Part shown: piece by piece, positions 1-5,501 of the stretch
How the letters are laid out: every line of letters begins with the position of its first letter
How positions within the stretch are numbered: position 1 is the first letter of the stretch
NCBI GenBank assembly: GCA_035527835.1
Contig: DATKZS010000159.1
Span: forward strand, 1 to 7,393
Origin: DATKZS01 sp035527835 [NCBI: bacterium]
GTDB lineage: Bacteria; RBG-13-61-14
Direction of reading: 5' to 3'
Length of the DNA stretch: 7,393 bases
Notes under the pieces: model-generated
What the model saw: the letters and a program-made list of their open reading frames with translations, nothing else
What the model was told of the DNA's origin: nothing
The model's database searches: none
Translations under genes and position numbers: made by a program

Positions 1-119
1 CAAGCCCCACGCCTCAAGCCCCAAGCCCCAAGCATCAAGCCCCACGCCTCAAGCCCCAAGCCCCAAGCCTCAAGCCCCAAGCCTCAAGCCCCAAGCCTCA
101 AGCCCCATGCCTCATTCCT
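1..119. repeat. 7-bp tandem repeat array, consensus CAAGCC(C/T)
   Basis: Seventeen consecutive 7-mers can be read without a gap. Most are CAAGCCC or CAAGCCT, with variants CACGCCT, CAAGCAT, CATGCCT and CATTCCT. There is higher-order structure: bases 1-35 and 36-70 are a 35-bp duplication differing at one base, and 71-112 are three 14-bp units (CAAGCCC plus CAAGCCT-like). The array probably continues left of the window. Its last units overlap the stop codon (112-114) and the last codons of the minus-strand gene, so it would be transcribed as that gene's 3' untranslated region. On that RNA strand it carries nine GGGG runs, some only 3 nt apart. It has no unique spacers, so it is not a CRISPR array. 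Confidence 0.95.
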
Positions 120-1446
120 CCGCGGCCGGCCCCGGCTCGCGGGCCAGGAGCTCAAAAAAATTGTAATGATGGTACGGCCGGCTGAAGGCGCTCACGGCGC
201 GGCGGCCATGCTTGAGCGGATTGCCGTGGCTCACGGCGATCAGGAAATCGCCGGTCCCGGGATCGAACGCGAGCTGGTGGGAGGTGGCGCCCAGGGTCGG
301 GCCCTTTTCCCACTCGATGGAATCGTAGTGGTCGCGCAATATGTTATACATGCGTTCCAGGTCGAGCCGGCCATAGTCGGCCGCCAGCCGGCCGCGCAGG
401 TCCTGATACCTTTGCGCGCTGGACTTGCCATGGGCCTTGCCGTCATCAATCCTGCCTTTGTGGTTTGCGATCAGCTCGGCGCTGAGCGGGTGATTGGTCC
501 GGGTCAGCAGGTCCTCTTTCGGCGCGTACGCATACTCGCAGCCCTTATAGGTATAGTGGTTGGACTCGGCCGGGCCGTCCCAGCCGCCCACGTAGCTCTT
601 CCTGGCGTCCATCTCGATCACCATCGCGGCCGGGACCTTGCCGTCGGCCACCAGGAAATTGTACCCGCCCTCGTACGGCTGTTTCGTCATCCACTCGATG
701 GCCTCGTCAAGGTTGTGGGCGTGGCCGAGCGTCTGCTTGAGCCGGAACAGCATGGGCAGGCCCGCCGGTGTCTCGAACCGGCTGGGGTCGGACATGTTGC
801 CCACGCAGATGCCCTCCGCGTTCATGCCGTCGGAGGCGCCGATGAAGCCCGGCCAACTGAAAAACATGTAGGGGATCTCGCCTTGCGGCTTGACGACCAC
901 GATCATGGCCCGGTCGTGATAGGCCTCGCCCGTTTCAGGGTCTATGGTGATGGCGATGTCGTTGCTGCGGATGAAATACAACTTGCCGTCGGCGGTGGCC
1001 GGGCCCCACGCCGCCGCGCCCGAGCAACTGGTGAGGAACGTGGCCGCGTGCAGGGCCGCGATGGTCGCGAACGGGACCCCGCTCGCGTCGGAGAGACCGC
1101 GCAGCTCGTCCTTGAAAGTCGCGGGCACGAAGGGCGCGGACTTGAGGTACACGTATTTATAGATCAGCCTTATGTCCAAGGACGGCGGCAGGAACGGATA
1201 CGCCATGAGCATGGCGTTTTTTCCCGAACGCACCGCCATCTCCGCGTCCGGCCCGAGCAGCCGGGCCTGTTCCACGCCCATGTCATAATAGCTGCCCTCA
1301 AGGTGGAGCACCCGGTCGTCCTGGTCGGTCCGCTCCAGCCATCCGGTCCCGCTCGTTGTGCGATGCACGGCCAGGACCTCGGCCCGGAGGCCGGGAGCAA
1401 AGACCCAGAGGGCCAGGAAAAATAGCGCTGATTTTTTTATGCGCAT
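112..1446 (-). CDS. Secreted C45-family autoproteolytic acyltransferase/hydrolase (Ntn hydrolase)
   Basis: The 444-residue protein resembles the C45 family (acyl-CoA:6-aminopenicillanate acyltransferase type), Ntn hydrolases that self-cleave before a catalytic Cys and then hydrolyse or transfer acyl groups on amides. Residues 1-22 look like a Sec signal peptide: charged RIKK, a hydrophobic stretch, then cleavage after LRA. Residues 49-64 hold the family's early G-x-x-Y-x-M-G-x-x-x-A-x-L-L motif. Ser140-Cys141 in SCSGAAAWG is the likely cleavage site and nucleophile, followed by the typical DGKLYFIRSND stretch with Arg160 and Asp163. RTNHP at 316-320 matches the conserved Asn-His motif. The start is supported by GGAG (1455-1458) 8 bp upstream. 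The natural substrate cannot be read from the sequence; members act on penicillins, N-acyl amino acids and bile-salt-like amides. It is monocistronic here, with no same-strand gene directly upstream. Confidence 0.85.
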   Translation of the reverse strand: MRIKKSALFFLALWVFAPGLRAEVLAVHRTTSGTGWLERTDQDDRVLHLEGSYYDMGVEQARLLGPDAEMAVRSGKNAMLMAYPFLPPSLDIRLIYKYVYLKSAPFVPATFKDELRGLSDASGVPFATIAALHAATFLTSCSGAAAWGPATADGKLYFIRSNDIAITIDPETGEAYHDRAMIVVVKPQGEIPYMFFSWPGFIGASDGMNAEGICVGNMSDPSRFETPAGLPMLFRLKQTLGHAHNLDEAIEWMTKQPYEGGYNFLVADGKVPAAMVIEMDARKSYVGGWDGPAESNHYTYKGCEYAYAPKEDLLTRTNHPLSAELIANHKGRIDDGKAHGKSSAQRYQDLRGRLAADYGRLDLERMYNILRDHYDSIEWEKGPTLGATSHQLAFDPGTGDFLIAVSHGNPLKHGRRAVSAFSRPYHHYNFFELLAREPGPAAEE

Positions 1447-1454
1447 TGTTTAAA

Positions 1455-1508
1455 CTCCGATGTGGACCGATGCCGGAATATTTTAGCGGTGTGCCTGGAA
1501 AATTACAA
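1455..1508 (-). promoter_or_regulatory. Putative sigma70-type promoter and RBS of the C45 hydrolase gene
   Basis: Read on the minus strand, TTGTAA (1503-1508) and TAAAAT (1480-1485) are separated by exactly 17 bp, 34 bp before the start codon. GGAG lies at 1455-1458. The -10 matches consensus at 5 of 6 positions and the -35 at 4 of 6. The spacing and AT-rich setting in GC-rich DNA support it, but there is no experimental evidence. Confidence 0.45.
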
Positions 1509-1510
1509 AA

Positions 1511-1636
1511 GCCGCTGCTTGCGCCGAGGCACGGACGGCGGCTATTTTCTGATACGGCCGCCCCTGGATCTTTTTTCCGGGCTGGCGTGGCGGAAGAAGA
1601 CCAGGAGCGCGAAGAATCGGCAGCGGCAGTTTTTTT
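1511..1636 (+). other. Gene-free gap segment with a closing inverted repeat and a T-run
   Basis: Within the 456-bp gap 1447-1902 I see no credible gene. GCCGCTGC (1511-1518) pairs with GCAGCGGC (1620-1627), which is followed by a run of T from 1630 to 1636. An inner pair AGCCGC / GCGGCT lies near 1510-1543. This could be a small structured RNA ending in a terminator, or a coincidence in GC-rich sequence. I recognise no Rfam-like motif in it. Confidence 0.2.
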
Positions 1637-1637
1637 C

Positions 1638-1667
1638 TTGACACGGCCCCGGGATGTATACTTAAAT
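1638..1667 (+). promoter_or_regulatory. Possible plus-strand promoter
   Basis: A consensus -35 TTGACA (1638-1643) is followed by TTAAAT (1662-1667) at 18-bp spacing. A better-looking hexamer, TATACT (1657-1662), is only 13 bp away, too close for standard sigma70 use. If active, it would transcribe through the 1763-1842 inverted repeat into the gene at 1903, leaving a leader of over 200 nt. Confidence 0.35.
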
Positions 1668-1762
1668 CTCCCATATGCCCGGCGGGGGCAGGTCACGTTC
1701 ATCTCGGCGGGGATTGCCTAGCGCGGCACCTGGCCGCAACCAATAAATGGAATGAAGAAGAT

Positions 1763-1842
1763 AACCACAGATGAACACGGATGAACACTGATTTTTTTAA
1801 CATCATCTATTAATCTGTGTTGATCCGTGTTCATCCGTGGTT
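1763..1842. repeat. Inverted repeat with 30-bp arms made of 10-bp GGATGAACAC units
   Basis: Left arm 1763-1792 and right arm 1813-1842 are reverse complements with 3 mismatches in 30, around a 20-bp AT-rich loop. Each arm is internally a direct repeat of period 10 (GATGAACAC-like units). Similar motifs are, from memory, common between genes of many environmental bacteria; I cannot check copy number here. It would form a long RNA hairpin upstream of the gene at 1903. A T-run of only four bases follows it on the plus strand, so it is a weak candidate for a factor-independent terminator. Confidence 0.9.
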
Positions 1843-1902
1843 TTAAAAAAGTGCAAAGAAATTTATGCATCTTGCATGTTAGTAGTACAGGGAGACCGGT
1901 AC

Positions 1903-2814
1903 ATGTCCAAGTACAAGGTGGTATTGAAGGGGCTGGCGGAGCAGACGGCCGCGGGCAAGCAGGCGTTTCTCACGAAGTTCGGCGCCGCCTATAAAATGAC
2001 TCCGGAGCAGGCGCAGGACCGGATCCGGCGCACGGCCGGGGTGCTGTATCATTTCCCGAACGAGGACGGCGCGGAAAAGGCCCGGCTGTTCCTGGCGAGC
2101 ATCGGCGGGGTGGCGGAGGTGAAAGTGGAGGAGACAGCGGCGGCGGCCGCGCCTCCCCTGGCCGCGTCTGTTCCGCTGGCGGTGCCGGCCCCCGTCTCAG
2201 GCCCGCCCTCGATTGATGAGACCGACACCCAGGCACAGGAACCTTACGGCGACGTCAAGCGCTGTCCCAAGTGCGGGTTCGAGGTCCCGGTCAATGAAGA
2301 CCAGTGCCCGAGCTGCCGCATCTATATCAGCAAGTACGAGCAGATGAGGGCGCGCAAGGCGCGGGTGGCTGCCACGGCGGGCGGGGCGGGAACGGCGGAC
2401 GCCGGCTACGGCGGCCCTCCGGCCATCGAGGAGGGCGTGGCCGCGACCGGCCTGGTTCCGGGCGGGACCATGTACGGCGCCGACATGTACGGCACGCCGG
2501 GGCCGGGGACGTTATACGAGGGACCCACGCCGCAGCCGGCAGCGCCGCTGTCGCCTTACGCGGGCAAGGGGGCGTGCCCGGAGGCAACTAATGCGCTGAT
2601 CGCTGGAGTTGTCGGCCTTTTCGTCCCCCTTTTCGGGTTTCTTCTCGGATTATACGCACTGGTGAGGGGGGTGGAAGCGCTGGGCGAGATCCGCGAGAAT
2701 CAGCAATACACGGGCAAGGGCATGGCCATTGCCGGAATTGTCCTGGGCATCATTGACGTGATCGGGTGGATCGCGGCGACCGTAAACTGCGTCAATCGCA
2801 TGCACGGCATGTGA
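1903..2814 (+). CDS. Zinc-ribbon membrane protein with DUF4190-like C-terminal domain
   Basis: The 303-residue protein has three parts. Residues 1-76 (MSKYKVVLKGL onward) form a compact alpha/beta-looking domain. I associate it with small domains found at the N-terminus of deltaproteobacterial membrane proteins, but cannot name it. Residues 77-117 are an Ala/Pro linker. Residues 121-138 are a zinc ribbon with Cys121, Cys124, Cys135 and Cys138 in two CxxC knuckles. A Gly/Ala/Pro/Tyr-rich linker (about 155-225) leads to residues 227-296, two hydrophobic helices split by a charged loop ending GKGMAIAGIVLGI, the DUF4190 pattern. It is probably an inner-membrane protein with a large cytoplasmic N-terminal part; function unknown. 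An ATG in frame at 1837 exists but lies within the inverted repeat. The start at 1903 has GGGAG (1890-1894) 8 bp upstream and begins the conserved domain. It converges with the gene on its right; I see no clear terminator in the 51 bp between them. Confidence 0.8.
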   Translation: MSKYKVVLKGLAEQTAAGKQAFLTKFGAAYKMTPEQAQDRIRRTAGVLYHFPNEDGAEKARLFLASIGGVAEVKVEETAAAAAPPLAASVPLAVPAPVSGPPSIDETDTQAQEPYGDVKRCPKCGFEVPVNEDQCPSCRIYISKYEQMRARKARVAATAGGAGTADAGYGGPPAIEEGVAATGLVPGGTMYGADMYGTPGPGTLYEGPTPQPAAPLSPYAGKGACPEATNALIAGVVGLFVPLFGFLLGLYALVRGVEALGEIRENQQYTGKGMAIAGIVLGIIDVIGWIAATVNCVNRMHGM

Positions 2815-2865
2815 GAGATCTAAGAATGACGACAAGTTCGACCGCCTTATCCAGGATCAATAAGC

Positions 2866-3810
2866 TTATGCTTCGGCGGCCAGGTCGCGCGGATAGGGAT
2901 GGAGAATGGTCTGGCGCTTTAAGTAATACACGCCGTGGCGGTCGGCCCATTCGCGGAGCATGATACGGAGAGCCCAGATCGGGGCCTGGCCCCGCCGGTA
3001 CTTTTCGAGCAGGTCGAGGAATGATTGCTTCTCGGCCGGTGCGAGCTCTTCCTTGAAACATCCGAAGGCGTACATGAAGGCGTTGACGAGGGAGGACGTG
3101 GGGGGCGGCTTGGCGAGGGCGCGGTAGAGCCCTTCCTCGTAGTTGAGCATGATTTCCATGGCGGGCAACTGATCGCGCCTGGCGATGGCCCTTTCCAGTG
3201 ATTGCATTTCCTGGTGATGATAGGCCGTGAGCAGGAGCTCGTTGTGGGTATGGAATTTGACGAGTCCGCCGAGCGACGGGGCCTTGCGCAGGGCGCGGAA
3301 GCGGGCGATGGTGAAGAGGCGGGTGAGGAAGTGCTCGCGCTGCCGGGAATTGATCAGATGCGCGTCGTCTTCCACGGGCAGGTGGGGGAAGCGGTCCATG
3401 ACCTCGGCCGCGAACAGGCCGTGGGCCTTCCGCACGATGAGGTCTTTTTCCGGATCGGCGTGCACCTTGATGTTCTTGAGGCCGCAGGTGGGGGAACCGC
3501 TTTTGAAAATAAAGCCGTCCACCTCGGGCAGAGAGTCAAGAAAATTGCGGGTGAAGCGGACCGCGCTGTCGGTGACGTCCTTGCCGGTGGCGGGCTGGAG
3601 CAGGCGGGGCAGGCCGCGGACCATGACGAGCCGCGTGGGCTTTCTGGGGACGCCGAGCCCGATCTCGGCCTCGACGCAGACGGGCTTGAAGCTGACGTGG
3701 GGCATGAGGCGCCGGACCAGGTCGGCCCGGGCCTTGCCGCCGTTCCAGCGGCAGGCCTCGAATTCGAGGCACTTGCTGACGGCCACGATGGGTCTCGCGG
3801 TGTCCTGCAT
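2866..3810 (-). CDS. DUF523-DUF1722 fusion protein (TudS/RudS/YbgA type), probable Fe-S desulfidase
   Basis: The 314-residue protein joins an N-terminal DUF523 domain (about residues 5-155) to a C-terminal DUF1722 (YbgA) domain (about 160-305). DUF523 includes thiouracil desulfidase TudS, where three Cys hold a [4Fe-4S] cluster that removes sulfur from thiolated uracil. DUF523-DUF1722 fusions (RudS) have been linked to desulfuration of 4-thiouridine in RNA. The three expected cysteines are present: Cys14 (VSKCL), Cys45 (KPVCVEAEIGLGVPR) and Cys109 (SGSPTCG). An extra Cys20 lies in EACRWNGG. DUF1722 shows the HTHNELLLTAYHHQ and late LKRQTILHPYP motifs. The start at 3810 has GGGAGG (3818-3823) 7 bp upstream; an in-frame ATG at 3837 lacks this. 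The protein is cytoplasmic. It may be read through from the hydrolase gene 85 bp upstream and also has its own promoter. Family assignment is firm; the substrate is inference. Confidence 0.88.
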   Translation of the reverse strand: MQDTARPIVAVSKCLEFEACRWNGGKARADLVRRLMPHVSFKPVCVEAEIGLGVPRKPTRLVMVRGLPRLLQPATGKDVTDSAVRFTRNFLDSLPEVDGFIFKSGSPTCGLKNIKVHADPEKDLIVRKAHGLFAAEVMDRFPHLPVEDDAHLINSRQREHFLTRLFTIARFRALRKAPSLGGLVKFHTHNELLLTAYHHQEMQSLERAIARRDQLPAMEIMLNYEEGLYRALAKPPPTSSLVNAFMYAFGCFKEELAPAEKQSFLDLLEKYRRGQAPIWALRIMLREWADRHGVYYLKRQTILHPYPRDLAAEA

Positions 3811-3851
3811 CTCACAACCTCCCGGGTTTGGGTGCATGAAGTGTTCACATC

Positions 3852-3870
3852 CCGCTCTACGCTGGAGCGG
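3852..3870 (-). other. Small hairpin in the leader of the DUF523-DUF1722 gene
   Basis: CCGCTC (3852-3857) pairs with GAGCGG (3865-3870) around a 7-nt loop. It lies between the hydrolase stop codon and the next gene's RBS, downstream of the predicted transcription start. No T-run follows on the minus strand, so it does not look like an efficient terminator. It could be a leader structure or chance. Confidence 0.25.
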
Positions 3871-3892
3871 CGTTTGTCGTAACGATTATACT

Positions 3893-3922
3893 ATTTTACC
3901 GCTCCGCATAAGTTTCTGTCAA
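3893..3922 (-). promoter_or_regulatory. Strong sigma70-type promoter for the DUF523-DUF1722 gene, inside the hydrolase 3' end
   Basis: On the minus strand, a perfect TTGACA (3917-3922) and TAAAAT (3893-3898) are 18 bp apart. The -35 is formed by the hydrolase codons for Leu-Thr. The first three bases of the -10 are the hydrolase stop codon TAA (3896-3898). A perfect TATAAT follows at 3885-3890, but no -35 sits at the right distance from it. Transcription would start near 3886, giving a leader of about 75 nt before the ATG at 3810. Confidence 0.6.
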
Positions 3923-4945
3923 GACCCGGTCCACCATCATCCGCGCGAACCGGTCCGGCTCTTCAAGGTTGGGCGAATGCGCGGAGTCCTCGAACCAGAT
4001 CAGCGTCTTGCCCTGGGGCGCGTCGAGCTTGTCGTAATATTCCGAGACCAGCTCCCACGGCGTGTTGTAATCGTGGCGCCCCTCGAAGAAGTACACCGGC
4101 AAGTCCAGGGACGGGACCTGGCGAATGAGATCATAGGTCATGACCTCGTCCCACATGCGGCGGTTGGAATAATAGGTCCCGGCCGCGTACCGCAAATAAT
4201 CCAGCGGCGCGTATTCGGGCGAATGGAGGGCCTTCCGGATCTGGCCGCCGCCCTCGGGTTTCTTGTACACCGCGCCGCCGAACTTTCCGAGGTAGCGGCG
4301 CTGGACTATGAGCTCGCCCATGCCGCTGTAGGGCGGAGGGCCGATGCGCTTGAGGTTGGCGATCGCGAGCGGCTTGCGCCTGTTTTGCGCTTCGTCGAGC
4401 ACGAACTGGTAGGAGACGGCCTCGTTCCTTTCCATGTCCACGACCTGGCCGATGCCGACGTAGGCGTAATAGGATTCCGGGTACTGGTGCGCGGTGAGGA
4501 TGCCGAGCAGGCTGCCCCACGAGTGGCCGACGAGATAAATCTTGTCCGCGTGGAAGCGGGAGCGCAGCAACTCGGTCAGCTCGTGGGCATCGGAGATGAA
4601 CTGGGCCACGTTCATGGAGTCGGCCCGAATGCCGGCGTGAAACGACTTGCCCGCGCCGCGCTGGTCCCAGTGCACGACCACGAAGCGCTGCTCGAGCTCG
4701 GGCCCGAACTCGTGGGCCACCGGCATCTCGGGCGAGCCCGGACCGCCGTGCACGAACAGGAGCACCGGATTGTGAACGTCATCCCCTCGAATCAGGATCC
4801 ATTGCTCCACCCCGCCGAGCGTCGCCTTTTCCAGCGAGGCGATCCCGTGGGGCGTCTGAATCGGCGGCGTCTTGCCGGCGCACGACGCCAGGACCGAGGC
4901 CAGGACCAATAACGGCGCCAGTAACCTTCGGGCCGATGTCTGCAT
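3896..4945 (-). CDS. Alpha/beta hydrolase lipoprotein, proline-iminopeptidase-like (S33 type)
   Basis: The 349-residue protein begins with a lipoprotein signal: ARR, a hydrophobic run, then LASC with Cys22 as the lipidated residue. Ala at +2 suggests the outer membrane if the E. coli sorting rule holds. The hydrolase domain follows from about residue 35: HGGPG (66-70) at the oxyanion hole, DQRGAGKS (94-101), the nucleophile elbow GHSWGS with Ser142, acid Asp292 in EGRHDYNTP, and His323 in DSAHSP. The triad is complete, so the enzyme should be active. HGGPG and DQRGAG are hallmarks of S33 proline iminopeptidases and relatives; a cap region fills about 165-275. The exact substrate (N-terminal proline peptides, esters or amides) cannot be told. 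The chosen start has GGGAGG (4952-4957) 6 bp upstream and begins the signal peptide. A longer in-frame reading to 5035 would run across its promoter and into the repeat element. Confidence 0.87.
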   Translation of the reverse strand: MQTSARRLLAPLLVLASVLASCAGKTPPIQTPHGIASLEKATLGGVEQWILIRGDDVHNPVLLFVHGGPGSPEMPVAHEFGPELEQRFVVVHWDQRGAGKSFHAGIRADSMNVAQFISDAHELTELLRSRFHADKIYLVGHSWGSLLGILTAHQYPESYYAYVGIGQVVDMERNEAVSYQFVLDEAQNRRKPLAIANLKRIGPPPYSGMGELIVQRRYLGKFGGAVYKKPEGGGQIRKALHSPEYAPLDYLRYAAGTYYSNRRMWDEVMTYDLIRQVPSLDLPVYFFEGRHDYNTPWELVSEYYDKLDAPQGKTLIWFEDSAHSPNLEEPDRFARMMVDRVLTETYAER

Positions 4946-4951
4946 TCTTTT

Positions 4952-5020
4952 CCTCCCGCGCGAAGATGGGCCTGATTGTAGCGCACCCGGATTGTCTTGA
5001 CAATGCGCGGCCGCTTTTTT
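4952..5020 (-). promoter_or_regulatory. Promoter, UP-like A-tract and possible operator of the hydrolase lipoprotein gene
   Basis: On the minus strand, TTGTCA (4998-5003) and TACAAT (4975-4980) are exactly 17 bp apart, each matching consensus at 5 of 6 positions. The RBS is at 4952-4957. Seven A residues on the minus strand (5014-5020) fall at about -46 to -52, where an UP element would lie. The -35 is embedded in a perfect inverted repeat ATTGTC-TT-GACAAT (4991-5004), which could be a repressor site or simply chance. Predicted transcription start is near 4968. Confidence 0.6.
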
Positions 5021-5032
5021 TATGCCTGAAGC

Positions 5033-5294
5033 CACTCTTGTCCAAAATAGACGTCAAGAAAACCGCCAAGACGCCAAGAGCGCCAAGGATTATTTTTAAA
5101 CACGATTTTAAGAGGGCTTGGGTGCGAATGTTTCTTGCTTGGCGCTCCCGTCGGCCGGTCCGCCAAGCCGGTTGGGGCCAACGCTCCGGAGCTGTTCTTT
5201 TTTGGGCCGCAAAGAAACATCATGATTTACTTGGCGATCCTTGGCGTTCTTGGCGTCTTGGCGGTTTTCTTACGGCCTATTTTGGACAAGAGTG
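5033..5294. mobile_element. 262-bp MITE-like palindromic element with 58-bp terminal inverted arms
   Basis: The left arm 5033-5090 and right arm 5237-5294 are reverse complements with about 5 mismatches in 58. The outermost 18 bp (CACTCTTGTCCAAAATAG) are perfect. Each arm then carries an array of CGCCAAG units spaced 8-9 bp. Further palindromes nest inside: ATGTTTCTT (5128-5136) with AAGAAACAT (5212-5220), and GCTTGGCG (5137-5144) with CGCCAAGC (5161-5168). There is no open reading frame of substance, no obvious target-site duplication and no transposase nearby. One arm of the same family recurs at 7310-7361, so it is dispersed. It could be a non-autonomous transposon or a stable hairpin repeat of another kind. 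Confidence 0.75.
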
Positions 5295-5397
5295 AATAGA
5301 CTTGATAGTTCAGAACGACGGGGGGCTGGCCATGGGGTCCAAGACCAGAGTCGGGCGCCCTTCCATCGGCGCTAAAGCACGGGCCTGCCCCTGGCCC

Positions 5398-5417
5398 AAG
5401 GCCGATGAACCGGCCTT
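5398..5417 (+). other. Hairpin and GC-rich palindromes in the arsM upstream gap
   Basis: AAGGCCG (5398-5404) and CGGCCTT (5411-5417) form a perfect 7-bp stem with a 6-nt loop. Just before it, GGGCC (5380-5384) and GGCCC (5392-5396) form another small stem, and GGGCGCCC (5353-5360) is palindromic. No gene is seen between 5295 and 5501. The cluster may be a decayed repeat, an operator region or a leader structure; no T-run follows the hairpin. Confidence 0.3.
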
Positions 5418-5422
5418 AAATA

Positions 5423-5450
5423 TTGCGGCAAGGGAAAGAATGGCTATTTT
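5423..5450 (+). promoter_or_regulatory. Weak candidate promoter of the arsM operon
   Basis: TTGCGG (5423-5428) and TATTTT (5445-5450) are 16 bp apart, 52 bp before the arsM start. The match is 3 of 6 and 4 of 6, so this is the best AT-rich candidate in the gap rather than a confident call. I see no clear ArsR-type operator. Confidence 0.25.
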
Positions 5451-5501
5451 ATAGGAGAATGGGTTAAGCAAATGCGCGGCGGCAAGGCCGGGAGGTGCAA
5501 G

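Noticed and set aside
1-119. CRISPR array
   Set aside because: The units are contiguous 7-mers with no unique spacers and no cas genes nearby.
166-1425. 419-residue plus-strand open frame opposite the C45 hydrolase
   Set aside because: It mirrors the codons of the hydrolase, lacks any recognisable domain and has no ribosome site; the minus strand has signal peptide and catalytic motifs.
1638-1662. TTGACA plus TATACT as a strong promoter
   Set aside because: The two hexamers are only 13 bp apart, outside the usable 15-19 bp range; a weaker -10 at 18 bp was recorded instead with low confidence.
1356-1721. 121-residue plus-strand and 134-residue minus-strand open frames in the 1447-1721 gap
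   Set aside because: Both overlap the start of the hydrolase gene, are rich in Pro/Arg/Gly, lack a ribosome site and contain no motif.
1675-1746. 23-codon open frame after the possible plus-strand promoter
   Set aside because: No ribosome site, Arg/Gly/Ser-rich sequence, and it ends before the inverted repeat without any leader-peptide signature.
1820-1848. TTGATC-17 bp-TTAAAA promoter within the right arm of the inverted repeat, for the gene at 1903
   Set aside because: Only 4 and 3 of 6 consensus matches, and the spacer is fixed by the repeat sequence itself.
3227-4912. 561-residue plus-strand open frame across both minus-strand genes
   Set aside because: It is antisense to two genes with complete catalytic or cluster motifs, its protein has low-complexity Arg/Val/His-rich composition with no domain, and GC-rich DNA commonly gives such frames.
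5008-5020. GCGGCCGC plus T7 as a plus-strand terminator
   Set aside because: The palindrome has no loop, and no plus-strand gene precedes it; the A-tract reads better as an upstream element of the minus-strand promoter.
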